Positions 32,713-41,306 of a stretch of 64,000 bases of DNA are shown here, piece by piece. This DNA comes from Acidaminobacterium chupaoyuni. Its GTDB lineage: Bacteria > Bacillota > Clostridia > Oscillospirales > Butyricicoccaceae. Position 1 is the first letter of the stretch, and each line of letters opens with the position of its first letter. Position numbers and translations under genes: made by a program. Under the pieces are notes generated by a model. The model saw nothing but the letters and a program-made list of their open reading frames with translations, did not search any database and was not told the origin of the DNA. The stretch is taken from assembly GCA_047936785.1 (NCBI GenBank), contig CP176394.1. One strand, 5' to 3'.

Positions 32713-33567
32713 ATGGGCCAGAAAGTTAATCCCCACGGTCTTCGCGTGGGCGTAATCAAGGGTTGGGATTCCCGCTGGTATGCCAAAGACGACGCCTTCG
32801 GCGACCTTTTGGTAGAAGATTACAATATCAGAAAATACCTGAAAGAGACACTCTATGCTGCAGGCGTTCCTCAGATCGAGATCGAAAGAAACGACAAGAA
32901 TGTCCGCATTATCATCCATTGCTCTCGCCCCGGCATCATTGTCGGCAAAGGCGGCGCCGAGATCGACAAGCTTCGCGCGACCATGGAAAAGAAAATCGGC
33001 AAGCCCGTTTTGATTTCCATTGTTGAAGTGAGAAGCCCCGACCTCAACGCACAGCTGGTTTCCGAAAACATCGCAGCACAGCTGGAAAAGAGAACATCTT
33101 TCCGCCGCGCGATGAAGCAGGCGATCGCCCGCGCAATGAAGCTTGGCGCAAAAGGCATCAAGGTTTGTGTTTCCGGCCGTCTGGGCGGCGCTGAAATCGC
33201 CAGAACAGAACATTATCACGAAGGCACAATCCCCCTGCAGACACTGAGAGCCGACATCGATTATGGTTTCGCAGAAGCCAAAACAACCTATGGCCGCATC
33301 GGCGTAAAGGTTTGGCTTTATAAGGGCGAAATTCTGACCGGCGGCCCCAGAACCACAGAAGTGGAAGCCCCCCGCCGCGATCGCCGCGACCGCCGCGACC
33401 GCAACGGAGCTGACCGCAGAAACTTCGGTGATCGCAATGATCGCCAGAACGGCGACCGCCGCGGCTATAACAATAACCGCCAGGGCGGCTTTAACCGCAA
33501 CAACCAGGGCAGACAGGGTGGCGCACCCGCAGCCCGGACCCCGAGAACGGAAGGAGGCGCGCAGTAA
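32713..33567 (+). CDS. rpsC: Ribosomal protein uS3 with long basic low-complexity tail
   Basis: S3 forms part of the mRNA entry helicase. The KH domain is near 70-85 (IIVGKGGAEID) and the C-terminal domain ends near residue 215 with YKGEILTGGP. It is 284 residues against a usual 210-235: residues 219-284 add a tail of RRD repeats, then Asn/Gln/Gly/Arg-rich sequence. The tail is probably disordered and RNA-binding. The stop overlaps the ATG of rplP by one base. Confidence 0.97.
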   Translation: MGQKVNPHGLRVGVIKGWDSRWYAKDDAFGDLLVEDYNIRKYLKETLYAAGVPQIEIERNDKNVRIIIHCSRPGIIVGKGGAEIDKLRATMEKKIGKPVLISIVEVRSPDLNAQLVSENIAAQLEKRTSFRRAMKQAIARAMKLGAKGIKVCVSGRLGGAEIARTEHYHEGTIPLQTLRADIDYGFAEAKTTYGRIGVKVWLYKGEILTGGPRTTEVEAPRRDRRDRRDRNGADRRNFGDRNDRQNGDRRGYNNNRQGGFNRNNQGRQGGAPAARTPRTEGGAQ

Positions 33568-34004
33568 TGCTTCTGCCTAAGAGAGTGAAATATCGTCGTG
33601 TGCATCGTGGCCGCCTGACCGGCCGCGCCACAAGAGGCAATTTTGTTTCTAACGGCGAATATGGCCTGCAGGCATTAGAGCCGGCTTGGATCACAAGCAA
33701 TCAGATCGAAGCTGCTCGTATTGCCATGACGCGTTATACAAAAAGAGGCGGCCAGGTGTGGATCAAGATCTTCCCTGACAAGCCCATCACAGAAAAGCCC
33801 GCTGAAACCCGCATGGGTTCCGGTAAAGGCTCGCCCGAATATTGGGTGGCTGTGGTAAAACCCGGCAGAGTGATGTTTGAAATCGGCGGCGTAACAGAAG
33901 AAGCAGCTCGCGAGGCCATGCGCCTTGCCGGCCACAAACTGCCGATCAAGACAAAGTTTGTGAAGAAAACAGACTTTGAAGAGAAAACAGGTGGTGAAGT
34001 ATGA
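33567..34004 (+). CDS. rplP: Ribosomal protein uL16
   Basis: 50S protein near the A-site that organises tRNA binding; 145 residues. MLLPKRVKYRRVHRG at the start and the RMGSGKGSPEYWVAVVKPG loop are diagnostic. It overlaps rpmC as ATGA. Confidence 0.97.
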   Translation: MLLPKRVKYRRVHRGRLTGRATRGNFVSNGEYGLQALEPAWITSNQIEAARIAMTRYTKRGGQVWIKIFPDKPITEKPAETRMGSGKGSPEYWVAVVKPGRVMFEIGGVTEEAAREAMRLAGHKLPIKTKFVKKTDFEEKTGGEV

Positions 34005-34204
34005 TGAAGGCAAAAGAGATTCGTGAGCTCTCCGCTGAGGAATTGAGCGCAAAACTCGTCGATCTGAAAAAAGATCTCTTCAATCTTAGACTTCAGCACG
34101 CTCTCAACCAGCTCGATAACCCGATTAAGATTGCCGAAGTCAAAAGAGATATCGCTAAAGTGAAGACCATCATCCGTGAGCGCGAGCTTGCGGCCCGGTC
34201 TTAA
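34001..34204 (+). CDS. rpmC: Ribosomal protein uL29
   Basis: Two-helix protein of 67 residues at the tunnel exit. KAKEIRELSAEEL and LFNLRLQHALNQLDNP are typical. Two adjacent ATG codons (34001, 34004) both fit; the first overlaps the rplP stop. Confidence 0.95.
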   Translation: MMKAKEIRELSAEELSAKLVDLKKDLFNLRLQHALNQLDNPIKIAEVKRDIAKVKTIIRERELAARS

Positions 34205-34225
34205 GCGGCAAAGGAGGTAACGTAG

Positions 34226-34483
34226 GTGAGCGAAAGAGCTTTCCGCAAGACGAGGGTTGGTAAGGTCGTGTCTGACAAAATGGATAAGACCATCGTTGTT
34301 GCGATTGAAGATAGAGTACAGCATCCGCTGTATAAAAAGTTCATTAAAAGAACTTTGAAGTTAAAGGCCCATGACGAAAACAATGAAGCCAACATCGGCG
34401 ACAGAGTGAAGGTCATGGAAACAAGACCCCTTTCGAAAGATAAGAGATGGCGTCTTGTAGAAATTATTGAAAAAGCGAAGTAA
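34226..34483 (+). CDS. rpsQ: Ribosomal protein uS17
   Basis: Early 30S assembly protein of 85 residues with an OB fold. RKTRVGKVVSDKMDKTIVV and ETRPLSKDKRWRLVEI are diagnostic. It starts at GTG after AAGGAGG. Confidence 0.96.
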   Translation: MSERAFRKTRVGKVVSDKMDKTIVVAIEDRVQHPLYKKFIKRTLKLKAHDENNEANIGDRVKVMETRPLSKDKRWRLVEIIEKAK

Positions 34484-34495
34484 GGAGGGTTTGCC

Positions 34496-34864
34496 GTGGT
34501 ACAGCAGGAATCTTATCTGCGCGTGGCGGATAACACCGGCGCAAAAGAACTCAAATGCATCCGTGTTCTCGGCGGCTCTACCCGCAGATACGGTAACATT
34601 GGCGACGTGATCGTCGCATCTGTCAGAAAAGCAGCTCCCGGCGGCATGGTCAAAAAAGGCGATGTTGTTCGCGCTGTGGTTGTGCGCACCAAAAAAGGTC
34701 TGCGCCGCCCTGACGGCTCTTACATCCGTTTCGATGAGAATGCGGCTGTAATCATCAAAGAAGATAAAAACCCCAAAGGCACTCGTATCTTTGGGCCGGT
34801 AGCAAGAGAGCTTCGTGAAAAGGATTATATGAAGATCCTCTCTCTGGCACCCGAAGTATTGTAA
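34496..34864 (+). CDS. rplN: Ribosomal protein uL14
   Basis: 50S interface protein of 122 residues, also a binding site for the silencing factor RsfS. VQQESYLRVADNTGAKEL at the start and GTRIFGPVARELR at the end are typical. It starts at GTG, 12 nt after the rpsQ stop. Confidence 0.97.
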   Translation: MVQQESYLRVADNTGAKELKCIRVLGGSTRRYGNIGDVIVASVRKAAPGGMVKKGDVVRAVVVRTKKGLRRPDGSYIRFDENAAVIIKEDKNPKGTRIFGPVARELREKDYMKILSLAPEVL

Positions 34865-34874
34865 GGAGGACGCT

Positions 34875-35192
34875 ATGAATACCATCAATGTAAAAAAAGG
34901 CGACAAGGTCATAGTGCTTTCCGGTAAAGACAAAGGCAAGCAGGGCAAAGTTCTCAACACGATTCCTTCTGAAGGAAAAGTTGTTGTGGAAGGTGTCAAT
35001 TTTGCCACAAAGCACGTAAAACCCCGCAAACAGGGCGATCCCTCCGGCATCATGAAGCAGGAGACCCCGATCCGCGCCTGCAAAGTCATGCGCGTTTGCC
35101 CCAAATGCGATAAGCCCACAAGAGTGAAACATCAGATCCTTGCCAGCGGCGAGAAAGTCAGAGTTTGCTCCAAGTGCGGCGAAACCATTTAA
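34875..35192 (+). CDS. rplX: Ribosomal protein uL24, zinc-ribbon form
   Basis: 50S assembly initiator of 105 residues. The N-terminal KOW motif DKVIVLSGKDKGKQGKV is clear. Cys75, Cys78, Cys98 and Cys101 form two CxxC pairs at the C-terminus, a zinc site that many L24 proteins lack. Confidence 0.96.
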   Translation: MNTINVKKGDKVIVLSGKDKGKQGKVLNTIPSEGKVVVEGVNFATKHVKPRKQGDPSGIMKQETPIRACKVMRVCPKCDKPTRVKHQILASGEKVRVCSKCGETI

Positions 35193-35209
35193 GGGGAGGA
35201 GGACATACA

Positions 35210-35776
35210 ATGGCTAATGTAAATGAAAGCACCTATGTGCCTCGCATGAAGAAAAAATATCTGGATGAGGTCGCACCCGCTTTGATGAAGAAATTTTCTT
35301 ATAAGAGCGTCATGCAGATCCCCAAGCTGGATAAAATCACAGTGAATGTCGGCTGCGGCGAAGCACGCGACAATTCCAAGGCTTTAGACGCGGTGGTCAG
35401 CGATCTGGCAAAGATCACAGGCCAGAAACCCGTGATCACAAAGGCAAAGAAATCCGTTGCGAACTTCAAGCTGCGTGAAGGAATGCCCATCGGCGCGAAG
35501 GTCACCCTGCGCGGCGAGCGTATGTGGGAATTCCTTGATCGTTTCTTCAGTGTTGCGCTGCCCCGCGTGCGCGACTTCCGCGGCATCAACCCCAACGGCT
35601 TCGACGGCCGCGGCAACTATGCCGTGGGCATGAAGGAACAGTTGATCTTCCCGGAAATCGATTATGATAAGATCGATAAAATCCGCGGCATGGACATCGT
35701 GTTCACCACATCTGCAAAGAACGACGAAGAAGCAAGAGAGCTGCTTACCCTGCTCGGCGCTCCCTTCGCAAAGTAA
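35210..35776 (+). CDS. rplE: Ribosomal protein uL5
   Basis: Binds 5S rRNA in the central protuberance; 188 residues. KLDKITVNVGCGEA and GRGNYAVGMKEQLIFPEIDYDKI are typical. The frame is open to 35165 through the end of rplX, but ATG 35210 follows GGGGAGGAGG and gives the normal start. Confidence 0.96.
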   Translation: MANVNESTYVPRMKKKYLDEVAPALMKKFSYKSVMQIPKLDKITVNVGCGEARDNSKALDAVVSDLAKITGQKPVITKAKKSVANFKLREGMPIGAKVTLRGERMWEFLDRFFSVALPRVRDFRGINPNGFDGRGNYAVGMKEQLIFPEIDYDKIDKIRGMDIVFTTSAKNDEEARELLTLLGAPFAK

Positions 35777-35793
35777 TAGGGAGGAAATGACGG

Positions 35794-35979
35794 ATGGCTA
35801 AGAAATCGATGGTTTTAAAGCAGCAGCGCCCTGCGAAATTCTCAAGCAGAGAATATAACAGATGCAAGATCTGCGGCAGACCCCACGCATATCTGCGCAA
35901 TTATGGCATCTGCCGTATCTGCTTCCGTGAGCTGGCTTACAAGGGCCAGATCCCCGGCGTTCGCAAAGCAAGCTGGTAA
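35794..35979 (+). CDS. rpsN: Ribosomal protein uS14, type Z (zinc-binding)
   Basis: Short zinc form of S14, 61 residues. Ligands are Cys24, Cys27, Cys40 and Cys43 in CKICGRPHAYLRNYGICRIC. This is the Firmicute-type short form found in the spc position. Confidence 0.96.
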   Translation: MAKKSMVLKQQRPAKFSSREYNRCKICGRPHAYLRNYGICRICFRELAYKGQIPGVRKASW

Positions 35980-35990
35980 AAAGCGCTTTT

Positions 35991-36031
35991 GGCGGGAAAC
36001 CGCCTTGTTGTAAGGGGCCCCACCGGGCCCC
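35991..36031 (+). other. Two hairpins between rpsN and rpsH
   Basis: A GGCGG-GAAA-CCGCC tetraloop hairpin (35991-36004) is followed by a GGGGCCC/GGGCCCC hairpin (36014-36031) in the 110-nt gap. No T run follows, so they are not terminators. They could be an RNA processing or protein-binding site; S8 is the spc-operon regulator in E. coli, but I cannot show its site here. Confidence 0.5.
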
Positions 36032-36089
36032 GCCCAAAGAAAAGTGGAGAAGGTACACCAATCTCTAACTTCTGTAAGGAGGAAAATTA

Positions 36090-36488
36090 ATGGTTATTAC
36101 AGATCCTATCGCTGATATGCTCACGCGTATCCGCAACGCCACCTCTGCACGCCACAGCACAGTCGATGTGCCCACTTCCGGCATGAAAAAGGCGATTGCC
36201 CAGATCCTGTTGGAAGAAGGCTATATCAAAGCCTTTGATCTGGTGGAAAATGGCGCTCAGGGCATGATCCATATCACCCTGAAGCAGAATAAAGGCAGCG
36301 AAAAGGCCATCACAGGCCTTCGCCGCGTTTCGAAGCCCGGCCTGCGCGTGTATGCCGGCGCCGAAGAACTGCCCAAAGTGCTGAAAGGCCTGGGCATCGC
36401 GATCGTATCCACATCCAAAGGCATCATGACTGACAAGAAGGCCCGTGAGCTGAATGTCGGCGGTGAAGTCTTGGCATTCGTTTGGTAA
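36090..36488 (+). CDS. rpsH: Ribosomal protein uS8
   Basis: Central 30S platform protein of 132 residues. DPIADMLTRIRNA and the C-terminal GLGIAIVSTSKGIMTDKKAR are diagnostic. TAAGGAGG precedes the ATG; rplF starts 15 nt after. Confidence 0.97.
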   Translation: MVITDPIADMLTRIRNATSARHSTVDVPTSGMKKAIAQILLEEGYIKAFDLVENGAQGMIHITLKQNKGSEKAITGLRRVSKPGLRVYAGAEELPKVLKGLGIAIVSTSKGIMTDKKARELNVGGEVLAFVW

Positions 36489-36503
36489 GGAGGATAACGG
36501 AAT

Positions 36504-37049
36504 ATGTCCAGAATCGGAAGAATGCCCGTTAGCATCCCTGCCGGCGTGACCGTAGATGTTAAGGGCAATGTAGTGTCGGTAAAGGGCCCCAAGGGTTCCC
36601 TGACACAGACCATGCACCATGATATGATCATCAATGTGGAAGACGGCCATGTGGTTGTCAGCCGCCCCTCTGAGGATAAGCTGCACAAATCCCTTCACGG
36701 CCTGACCCGCACCCTGATCGCCAACATGATCGAAGGCGTTGAAAAAGGCTTTTCAAAAGAGCTGGAAGTCAACGGCGTTGGTTACCGTGTGGCAAAGCAG
36801 GGCAAGCAGCTGGTGATGAACCTGGGCTACTCGCATCAGGTTTTTGTGGATGAGACCGATGGCATCACCATCGAAGTTCCCGCCCCCAACAAAATCATCA
36901 TCCATGGCTGCGACAAGCAGATGGTTGGCCAGTTCGCGGCCGAAGTTCGCTCGAAGAGACCGCCCGAACCCTATAAGGGCAAAGGCATTAAATACGCTAC
37001 CGAGGTCGTGCGCCGCAAGGAAGGCAAGACCGGCGGTAAGAAGAAATAA
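36504..37049 (+). CDS. rplF: Ribosomal protein uL6
   Basis: 50S protein at the base of the stalk near the factor-binding region; 181 residues. SRIGRMPVSIPAGV at the start and RPPEPYKGKGIKY near the C-terminus are typical. Confidence 0.97.
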   Translation: MSRIGRMPVSIPAGVTVDVKGNVVSVKGPKGSLTQTMHHDMIINVEDGHVVVSRPSEDKLHKSLHGLTRTLIANMIEGVEKGFSKELEVNGVGYRVAKQGKQLVMNLGYSHQVFVDETDGITIEVPAPNKIIIHGCDKQMVGQFAAEVRSKRPPEPYKGKGIKYATEVVRRKEGKTGGKKK

Positions 37050-37064
37050 GGGGGGTGCGCATAA

Positions 37065-37424
37065 ATGGTTAAAACAATCAATAAGAACGCTCAGCGTCTC
37101 AAGAGACATAAGAGAGTGCGCGCTCAGGTTTCCGGCACAGCCGAAAGACCTCGTTTGGATGTGTTCCGCAGCGCGAAGCATATCTATGCGCAGATCATCG
37201 ATGACGCAACCGGCATGACTCTTGTTTCTGCCTCCAGCACAGAAAAAGGCTTTGACATTTACGGCGGCAACAAAGAGGCTGCCAAAAAGGTTGGCCAGAT
37301 GGTTGCTGAAAGAGCAAAAGCCAAGGGGATTGAAGTTGTCGTGTTTGACCGCGGCGGCTATCTCTACCATGGCCGTGTCAAAGAACTCGCAGAGGGCGCC
37401 CGCGAGGGCGGACTCCAGTTTTAA
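37065..37424 (+). CDS. rplR: Ribosomal protein uL18
   Basis: Binds 5S rRNA with L5; 119 residues. KRHKRVRAQVSGTAERPRLDVFRSAKHIYAQ and the end FDRGGYLYHGRVKELAEGAREGGLQF are diagnostic. Confidence 0.96.
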   Translation: MVKTINKNAQRLKRHKRVRAQVSGTAERPRLDVFRSAKHIYAQIIDDATGMTLVSASSTEKGFDIYGGNKEAAKKVGQMVAERAKAKGIEVVVFDRGGYLYHGRVKELAEGAREGGLQF

Positions 37425-37437
37425 GAGGAGGTAGAAT

Positions 37438-37941
37438 ATGGCTCAGTTAATCGACGCAAGCAGCATGGAGCTGCAGGAAAGAGTCGTTGCGCTTAACCGC
37501 GTTTCCAAAACCGTTAAGGGCGGCCGAATCTTTAAATTTTCTGCACTCGTTGTTGTTGGTGATCAGAACGGCATTGTAGGCTTCGGCCTTGGCAAAGCAT
37601 CCGAAGTTCCCGACGCGATCCGCAAGGGAATCGAAGACGCAAAGAAAAACCTGGTGAGAATCTCTTTGGAAGGAACCACAATTCCTCACGAAGTGATCGG
37701 TAAATTCGGCGCAGGCCGCGTGCTTCTGAAGCCCGCCGCCCCTGGTACCGGCGTAATCGCCGGCGGCGCTGTCCGTGCCGTTGTTGAAATGGCCGGCATC
37801 AAAGATATCCGTACAAAGAGCCTGCGTTCCAATAACCAACAGAACGTGGTAGCTGCCACAATGGAAGGTCTGACCTCTCTGAGAGATGCAGGCCAGGTCG
37901 CGGAAGCCCGCGGAATTTCCGTTGAGCAGCTGGCGAAATAA
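37438..37941 (+). CDS. rpsE: Ribosomal protein uS5
   Basis: 30S protein at the mRNA entry and accuracy centre; 167 residues. RVVALNRVSKTVKGGRIFKFSALVVVGD and PAAPGTGVIAGGAVRAVVE are typical. It starts 13 nt after rplR with GAGGAGG. Confidence 0.97.
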   Translation: MAQLIDASSMELQERVVALNRVSKTVKGGRIFKFSALVVVGDQNGIVGFGLGKASEVPDAIRKGIEDAKKNLVRISLEGTTIPHEVIGKFGAGRVLLKPAAPGTGVIAGGAVRAVVEMAGIKDIRTKSLRSNNQQNVVAATMEGLTSLRDAGQVAEARGISVEQLAK

Positions 37942-37955
37942 GGGGGTAATCTGAG

Positions 37956-38138
37956 ATGGATATGGTTAAAATTACTCTCAAAAAAAGTCTGGTAGGCAGA
38001 CTTGACAAGCACATCGCCACAGCCCATGCACTGGGCCTGAAGAAAATCGACGATGTGACCGTGCAGCCCAACAACGCTCAGACACAGGGCAAGATCGCTT
38101 TGATCGGCTATCTGCTCTCTGTTGAGCCCTGCAAATAG
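37956..38138 (+). CDS. rpmD: Ribosomal protein uL30
   Basis: Small 50S protein, 60 residues, found in many but not all bacteria. VKITLKKSLVGR, then GLKKIDDVTVQPNN. ATG 37956 is 8 nt from AGGGGG; a second ATG at 37962 is too far. Confidence 0.94.
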   Translation: MDMVKITLKKSLVGRLDKHIATAHALGLKKIDDVTVQPNNAQTQGKIALIGYLLSVEPCK

Positions 38139-38149
38139 GAGGTGCCGAA

Positions 38150-38590
38150 ATGAAACTGCATGAATTAACTCCGGCGCCCGGCTCTACTCAGGTAGGCAAG
38201 CGCAAAGGCCGCGGCCTTGGCACCGGCAACGGCAAAACAGCCGGCCGTGGCCATAAAGGCCAGTGGGCCCGCAGCGGCGGCGGCGTTCGCCCCGGTTTTG
38301 AAGGCGGCCAGATGCCTTTGGCAAGACGCTTGCCGAAGCGCGGCTTTAACAACATCTTTGCCAAGAATTATGCCGAAGTCAGTGTTGGCGCTTTGAATGT
38401 ATTCGAAGACGGCGCGCATATCTGCGTTGTTTCGATGCTGGAAAAAGGCCTGATCGGCAAAGCCTGCGACGGCGTTAAGATCTTAGGCAACGGAGAACTC
38501 ACAAAGAAGCTGACCGTGAAAGCTGCCGGCTTCACCGCTTCTGCGAAAGCAAAAATTGAAGCCGCTGGAGGCAAAACAGAGGAGGCATAG
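38150..38590 (+). CDS. rplO: Ribosomal protein uL15
   Basis: Late-assembly 50S protein of 146 residues. The Gly/Arg-rich N-terminus with LTPAPGSTQVGKRKGRGLGTGNGKTAGRGHKGQ is diagnostic; GGQMPLARRLPKRGF follows. secY begins 2 nt after its stop. Confidence 0.97.
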   Translation: MKLHELTPAPGSTQVGKRKGRGLGTGNGKTAGRGHKGQWARSGGGVRPGFEGGQMPLARRLPKRGFNNIFAKNYAEVSVGALNVFEDGAHICVVSMLEKGLIGKACDGVKILGNGELTKKLTVKAAGFTASAKAKIEAAGGKTEEA

Positions 38591-38592
38591 CT

Positions 38593-39873
38593 GTGATTGA
38601 AACAATCAAGAATGCGTGGAAAATTCCCGATTTGCGCAAGAAGCTGTTATATGTGGTTTTTGCGCTTGTGGTTTTCCGCTTTGGCTATGCGATCTATGTG
38701 CCTTATGTTGACACGAAGCAATTAGCTGAAGTGTTCAAACAATACAGCGATACCCTGCTGGGTTACTTTAACACTTTATCCGGCGGCGGTTTCTCAACCG
38801 CTTCCATCTTCGCCTTGTCGGTATATCCGTATATCAACTCTTCCATCATCATGCAGCTGCTGCAGATCGCCATTCCGGCGCTGGAGCGCATGGTGAAGGA
38901 TGGCGGCGAAGAAGGCCGCAAAAAGCTGGCGTCGATCACCCGTTATGTGACCATCGCCCTTGGCCTTTTGATGGGCTGGACTTATTACATCATGCTGCGC
39001 AGCAGCCAGGTATTGACCAGAACCGACGCCTGGAGCGCCGTGGTCATCATCTTGACTTTTGCCGCAGGCTCTGCCTTTGTGATGTGGCTGGGCGAACAGA
39101 TCAACTCGAAGGGTGTCGGCAACGGCATTTCGATCATCCTGTTTGCTTCCATCGTTTCCCGCGGCCCCTCGGCCGTGATGGGGATGATCAACGGCCTGAT
39201 CTCGGGCAGCATGAATGTACTTTCCGTGATCGTGGTGCTGGTTGTTGCGCTGGCGATGATCGCGTTCATCGTGTTCATCACCAATGCGGAACGCCGCATC
39301 CCCATTCAGTATGCCAAGCGTGTGGTCGGCCGCAAGATGTATGGCGGTCAATCGACCCACCTGCCCATGAAGGTGAATATGAGCGGCGTGATGCCTGTCA
39401 TCTTCGCTTCTTCCATTATCTCCTTCCCCGGCACATTGATCCAGTTTTTAAGCCCCGCCGAAGGCACCTTCTGGTATAACTTCGGCAAGGCGTTCAGCCA
39501 GCGCGGTTTGCTTTATATCGTGATCTATGCGCTGCTGATCGTTGGGTTCGCATATTTCTATGCAACGATCCAGTTTAACCCCATCGAGGTTTCCAACAAC
39601 CTGAAGAAAAACGGTGGGTTCATTCCCGGCTTCCGTCCCGGCAAGCCCACGACGGATTTCATCGCTAAAGTGCTGAACAAAATCACTCTGATGGGCGCTT
39701 TGTTCCTGGGTGTGGTCGCGATCTTCCCCTTGATCATGAGTAATATCAACGGTCTGGGCGGTCTGGCGATCGGCGGCACCTCTGTGCTGATCCTTGTGGG
39801 TGTTGCGCTTGAAACGGTGAAGCTCATCGAAGCTCAGATGCTGATGCGTCATTATAAGGGCTTCCTTGAATAA
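38593..39873 (+). CDS. secY: Preprotein translocase channel subunit SecY
   Basis: Forms the Sec channel in the membrane. 426 residues with ten predicted helices. LYVVFALVVFRFGYAIYVP is helix 1, GGGFSTASIFALSVYPYINSSIIMQLL carries the plug and helix 2b, and VGRKMYGGQSTHLPMKVNMSGVMPVIFASS is the conserved loop region. It starts at GTG, almost touching rplO. Confidence 0.97.
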   Translation: MIETIKNAWKIPDLRKKLLYVVFALVVFRFGYAIYVPYVDTKQLAEVFKQYSDTLLGYFNTLSGGGFSTASIFALSVYPYINSSIIMQLLQIAIPALERMVKDGGEEGRKKLASITRYVTIALGLLMGWTYYIMLRSSQVLTRTDAWSAVVIILTFAAGSAFVMWLGEQINSKGVGNGISIILFASIVSRGPSAVMGMINGLISGSMNVLSVIVVLVVALAMIAFIVFITNAERRIPIQYAKRVVGRKMYGGQSTHLPMKVNMSGVMPVIFASSIISFPGTLIQFLSPAEGTFWYNFGKAFSQRGLLYIVIYALLIVGFAYFYATIQFNPIEVSNNLKKNGGFIPGFRPGKPTTDFIAKVLNKITLMGALFLGVVAIFPLIMSNINGLGGLAIGGTSVLILVGVALETVKLIEAQMLMRHYKGFLE

Positions 39874-39909
39874 ACAGCGTTTCCGCTGCAGCATTGTGGA
39901 GGCTTAACA

Positions 39910-40545
39910 ATGAAAATGGTTCTTTTAGGAGCACCCGGAGCGGGCAAAGGCACACAGGCCGATCTGATTTCGGCAAAGCTGCATATCCCCACGATCTCTA
40001 CCGGCAACCTGCTTCGCGCCGCCATGAAAAACGGCACGGAGATCGGCGAAAAGGTGAAGGTTTATATGGATAGCGGCAAACTGGTGCCCGACTCGCTGAT
40101 CATTGATCTTGTTCGCCAGCGTGTGGCGCAGGATGATTGTAAAAACGGCGTGATCCTGGATGGCTTCCCCCGCACACAGGCCCAGGCTGTTGCTCTTGGC
40201 GAAATTATGGATCTGGATGCGGCCCTTTCCATCGAGGTGAGCGATGAACAAATCGAACACCGCATGGCCGGCCGCCGCATCTGCACCAAATGCCAAGCCA
40301 CCTATCATGTGGAGGATAATCCGCCTAAACAGGCGAATATCTGCGATAAATGCGGCTCGCCGCTTGCCATCCGCGAGGATGATACCAAAGAGGTGGTCGA
40401 GCAACGGCTGCAAATCTATCACAGAGAGACAGAACCCATCAAAGAGTATTACCGCCAAAAGGGCATTTTGGTGGAAGTGCAAGGACAAAAAGCGCTTTCC
40501 GAAACAACACGCCAAGTATTCGGGGCGCTGGGGATCTCTCAATGA
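39910..40545 (+). CDS. adk: Adenylate kinase, zinc-LID form
   Basis: Interconverts AMP, ADP and ATP. 211 residues. The P-loop GAPGAGKGTQ is at 7-16 and DGFPRTQAQA at 84-93. A LID domain has Cys125, Cys128, Cys145 and Cys148 for a structural zinc. The stop overlaps the ATG of map. Confidence 0.97.
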   Translation: MKMVLLGAPGAGKGTQADLISAKLHIPTISTGNLLRAAMKNGTEIGEKVKVYMDSGKLVPDSLIIDLVRQRVAQDDCKNGVILDGFPRTQAQAVALGEIMDLDAALSIEVSDEQIEHRMAGRRICTKCQATYHVEDNPPKQANICDKCGSPLAIREDDTKEVVEQRLQIYHRETEPIKEYYRQKGILVEVQGQKALSETTRQVFGALGISQ

Positions 40546-41306
40546 TAACAGTTAAATCTTCTCATGAACTTAAAATCATGAGCAAGGCGGGTCAGATCGC
40601 AAAAGCGGCTTTATTAGCCGCCGGCGATCTGGTTGCGCCGGGTGTTACAACCCGCGAGCTTGACAATTGCGCCCGAAAAGTGATCGAGGCGGCAGGGGCG
40701 ACCCCTTCGTTTTTGGGATATGGCGGATTTCCCGCCACGATCTGCTGCTCGGTCAATGATGAGGTGATCCACGGGTTCCCCGGGGATTATGTGATCAAAG
40801 AAGGCGACATCGTCAGCATCGATGTCGGTGCGATCTATGACGGCTATCACGGCGATTGCGCCTGCACCTTCGGGGCAGGCAAGATCTCGCCCGAAGCGCA
40901 GAAATTGATCGATGTAACACGGCAGAGCTTCTATGAAGGTATCAAATTTGCCCGCAAAGGGCAAAGAATTTCCGATATCTCGCACGCTGTTCAGGTTTAT
41001 TGCGAAAAGCATGGCTATGGCGTGGTGAGAGAATTCGTAGGCCACGGCGTGGGCACCAAGCTGCATGAAGAACCCGAAGTGCCCAATTACGGCAAACCCG
41101 GCAGGGGCCCAAGGCTGGTTCCGGGCATGACGATTGCCGTTGAACCCATGGTCAATGAGGGAACCTGGCAGGTAAAAACCATGTCCAACGGTTGGACAGT
41201 TAAGACAGCGGATGGAAGCCTTTCGGCACACTATGAAAACACCATTGTGATCACCGAAGGCGACCCCATTATTTTAACGGCAGTCGGAGGAAGAGATGGA
41301 GCCTGA
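40542..41306 (+). CDS. map: Methionine aminopeptidase, type I
   Basis: Removes the initiator Met from new proteins. 254 residues. The five metal ligands can be placed: Asp in SIDVGAIYDGYHGD (two), His in GHGVGTKLHEEP, Glu in AVEPMVNEG and the C-terminal Glu in TIVITEGDP. ATG overlaps the adk stop. Confidence 0.96.
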   Translation: MITVKSSHELKIMSKAGQIAKAALLAAGDLVAPGVTTRELDNCARKVIEAAGATPSFLGYGGFPATICCSVNDEVIHGFPGDYVIKEGDIVSIDVGAIYDGYHGDCACTFGAGKISPEAQKLIDVTRQSFYEGIKFARKGQRISDISHAVQVYCEKHGYGVVREFVGHGVGTKLHEEPEVPNYGKPGRGPRLVPGMTIAVEPMVNEGTWQVKTMSNGWTVKTADGSLSAHYENTIVITEGDPIILTAVGGRDGA

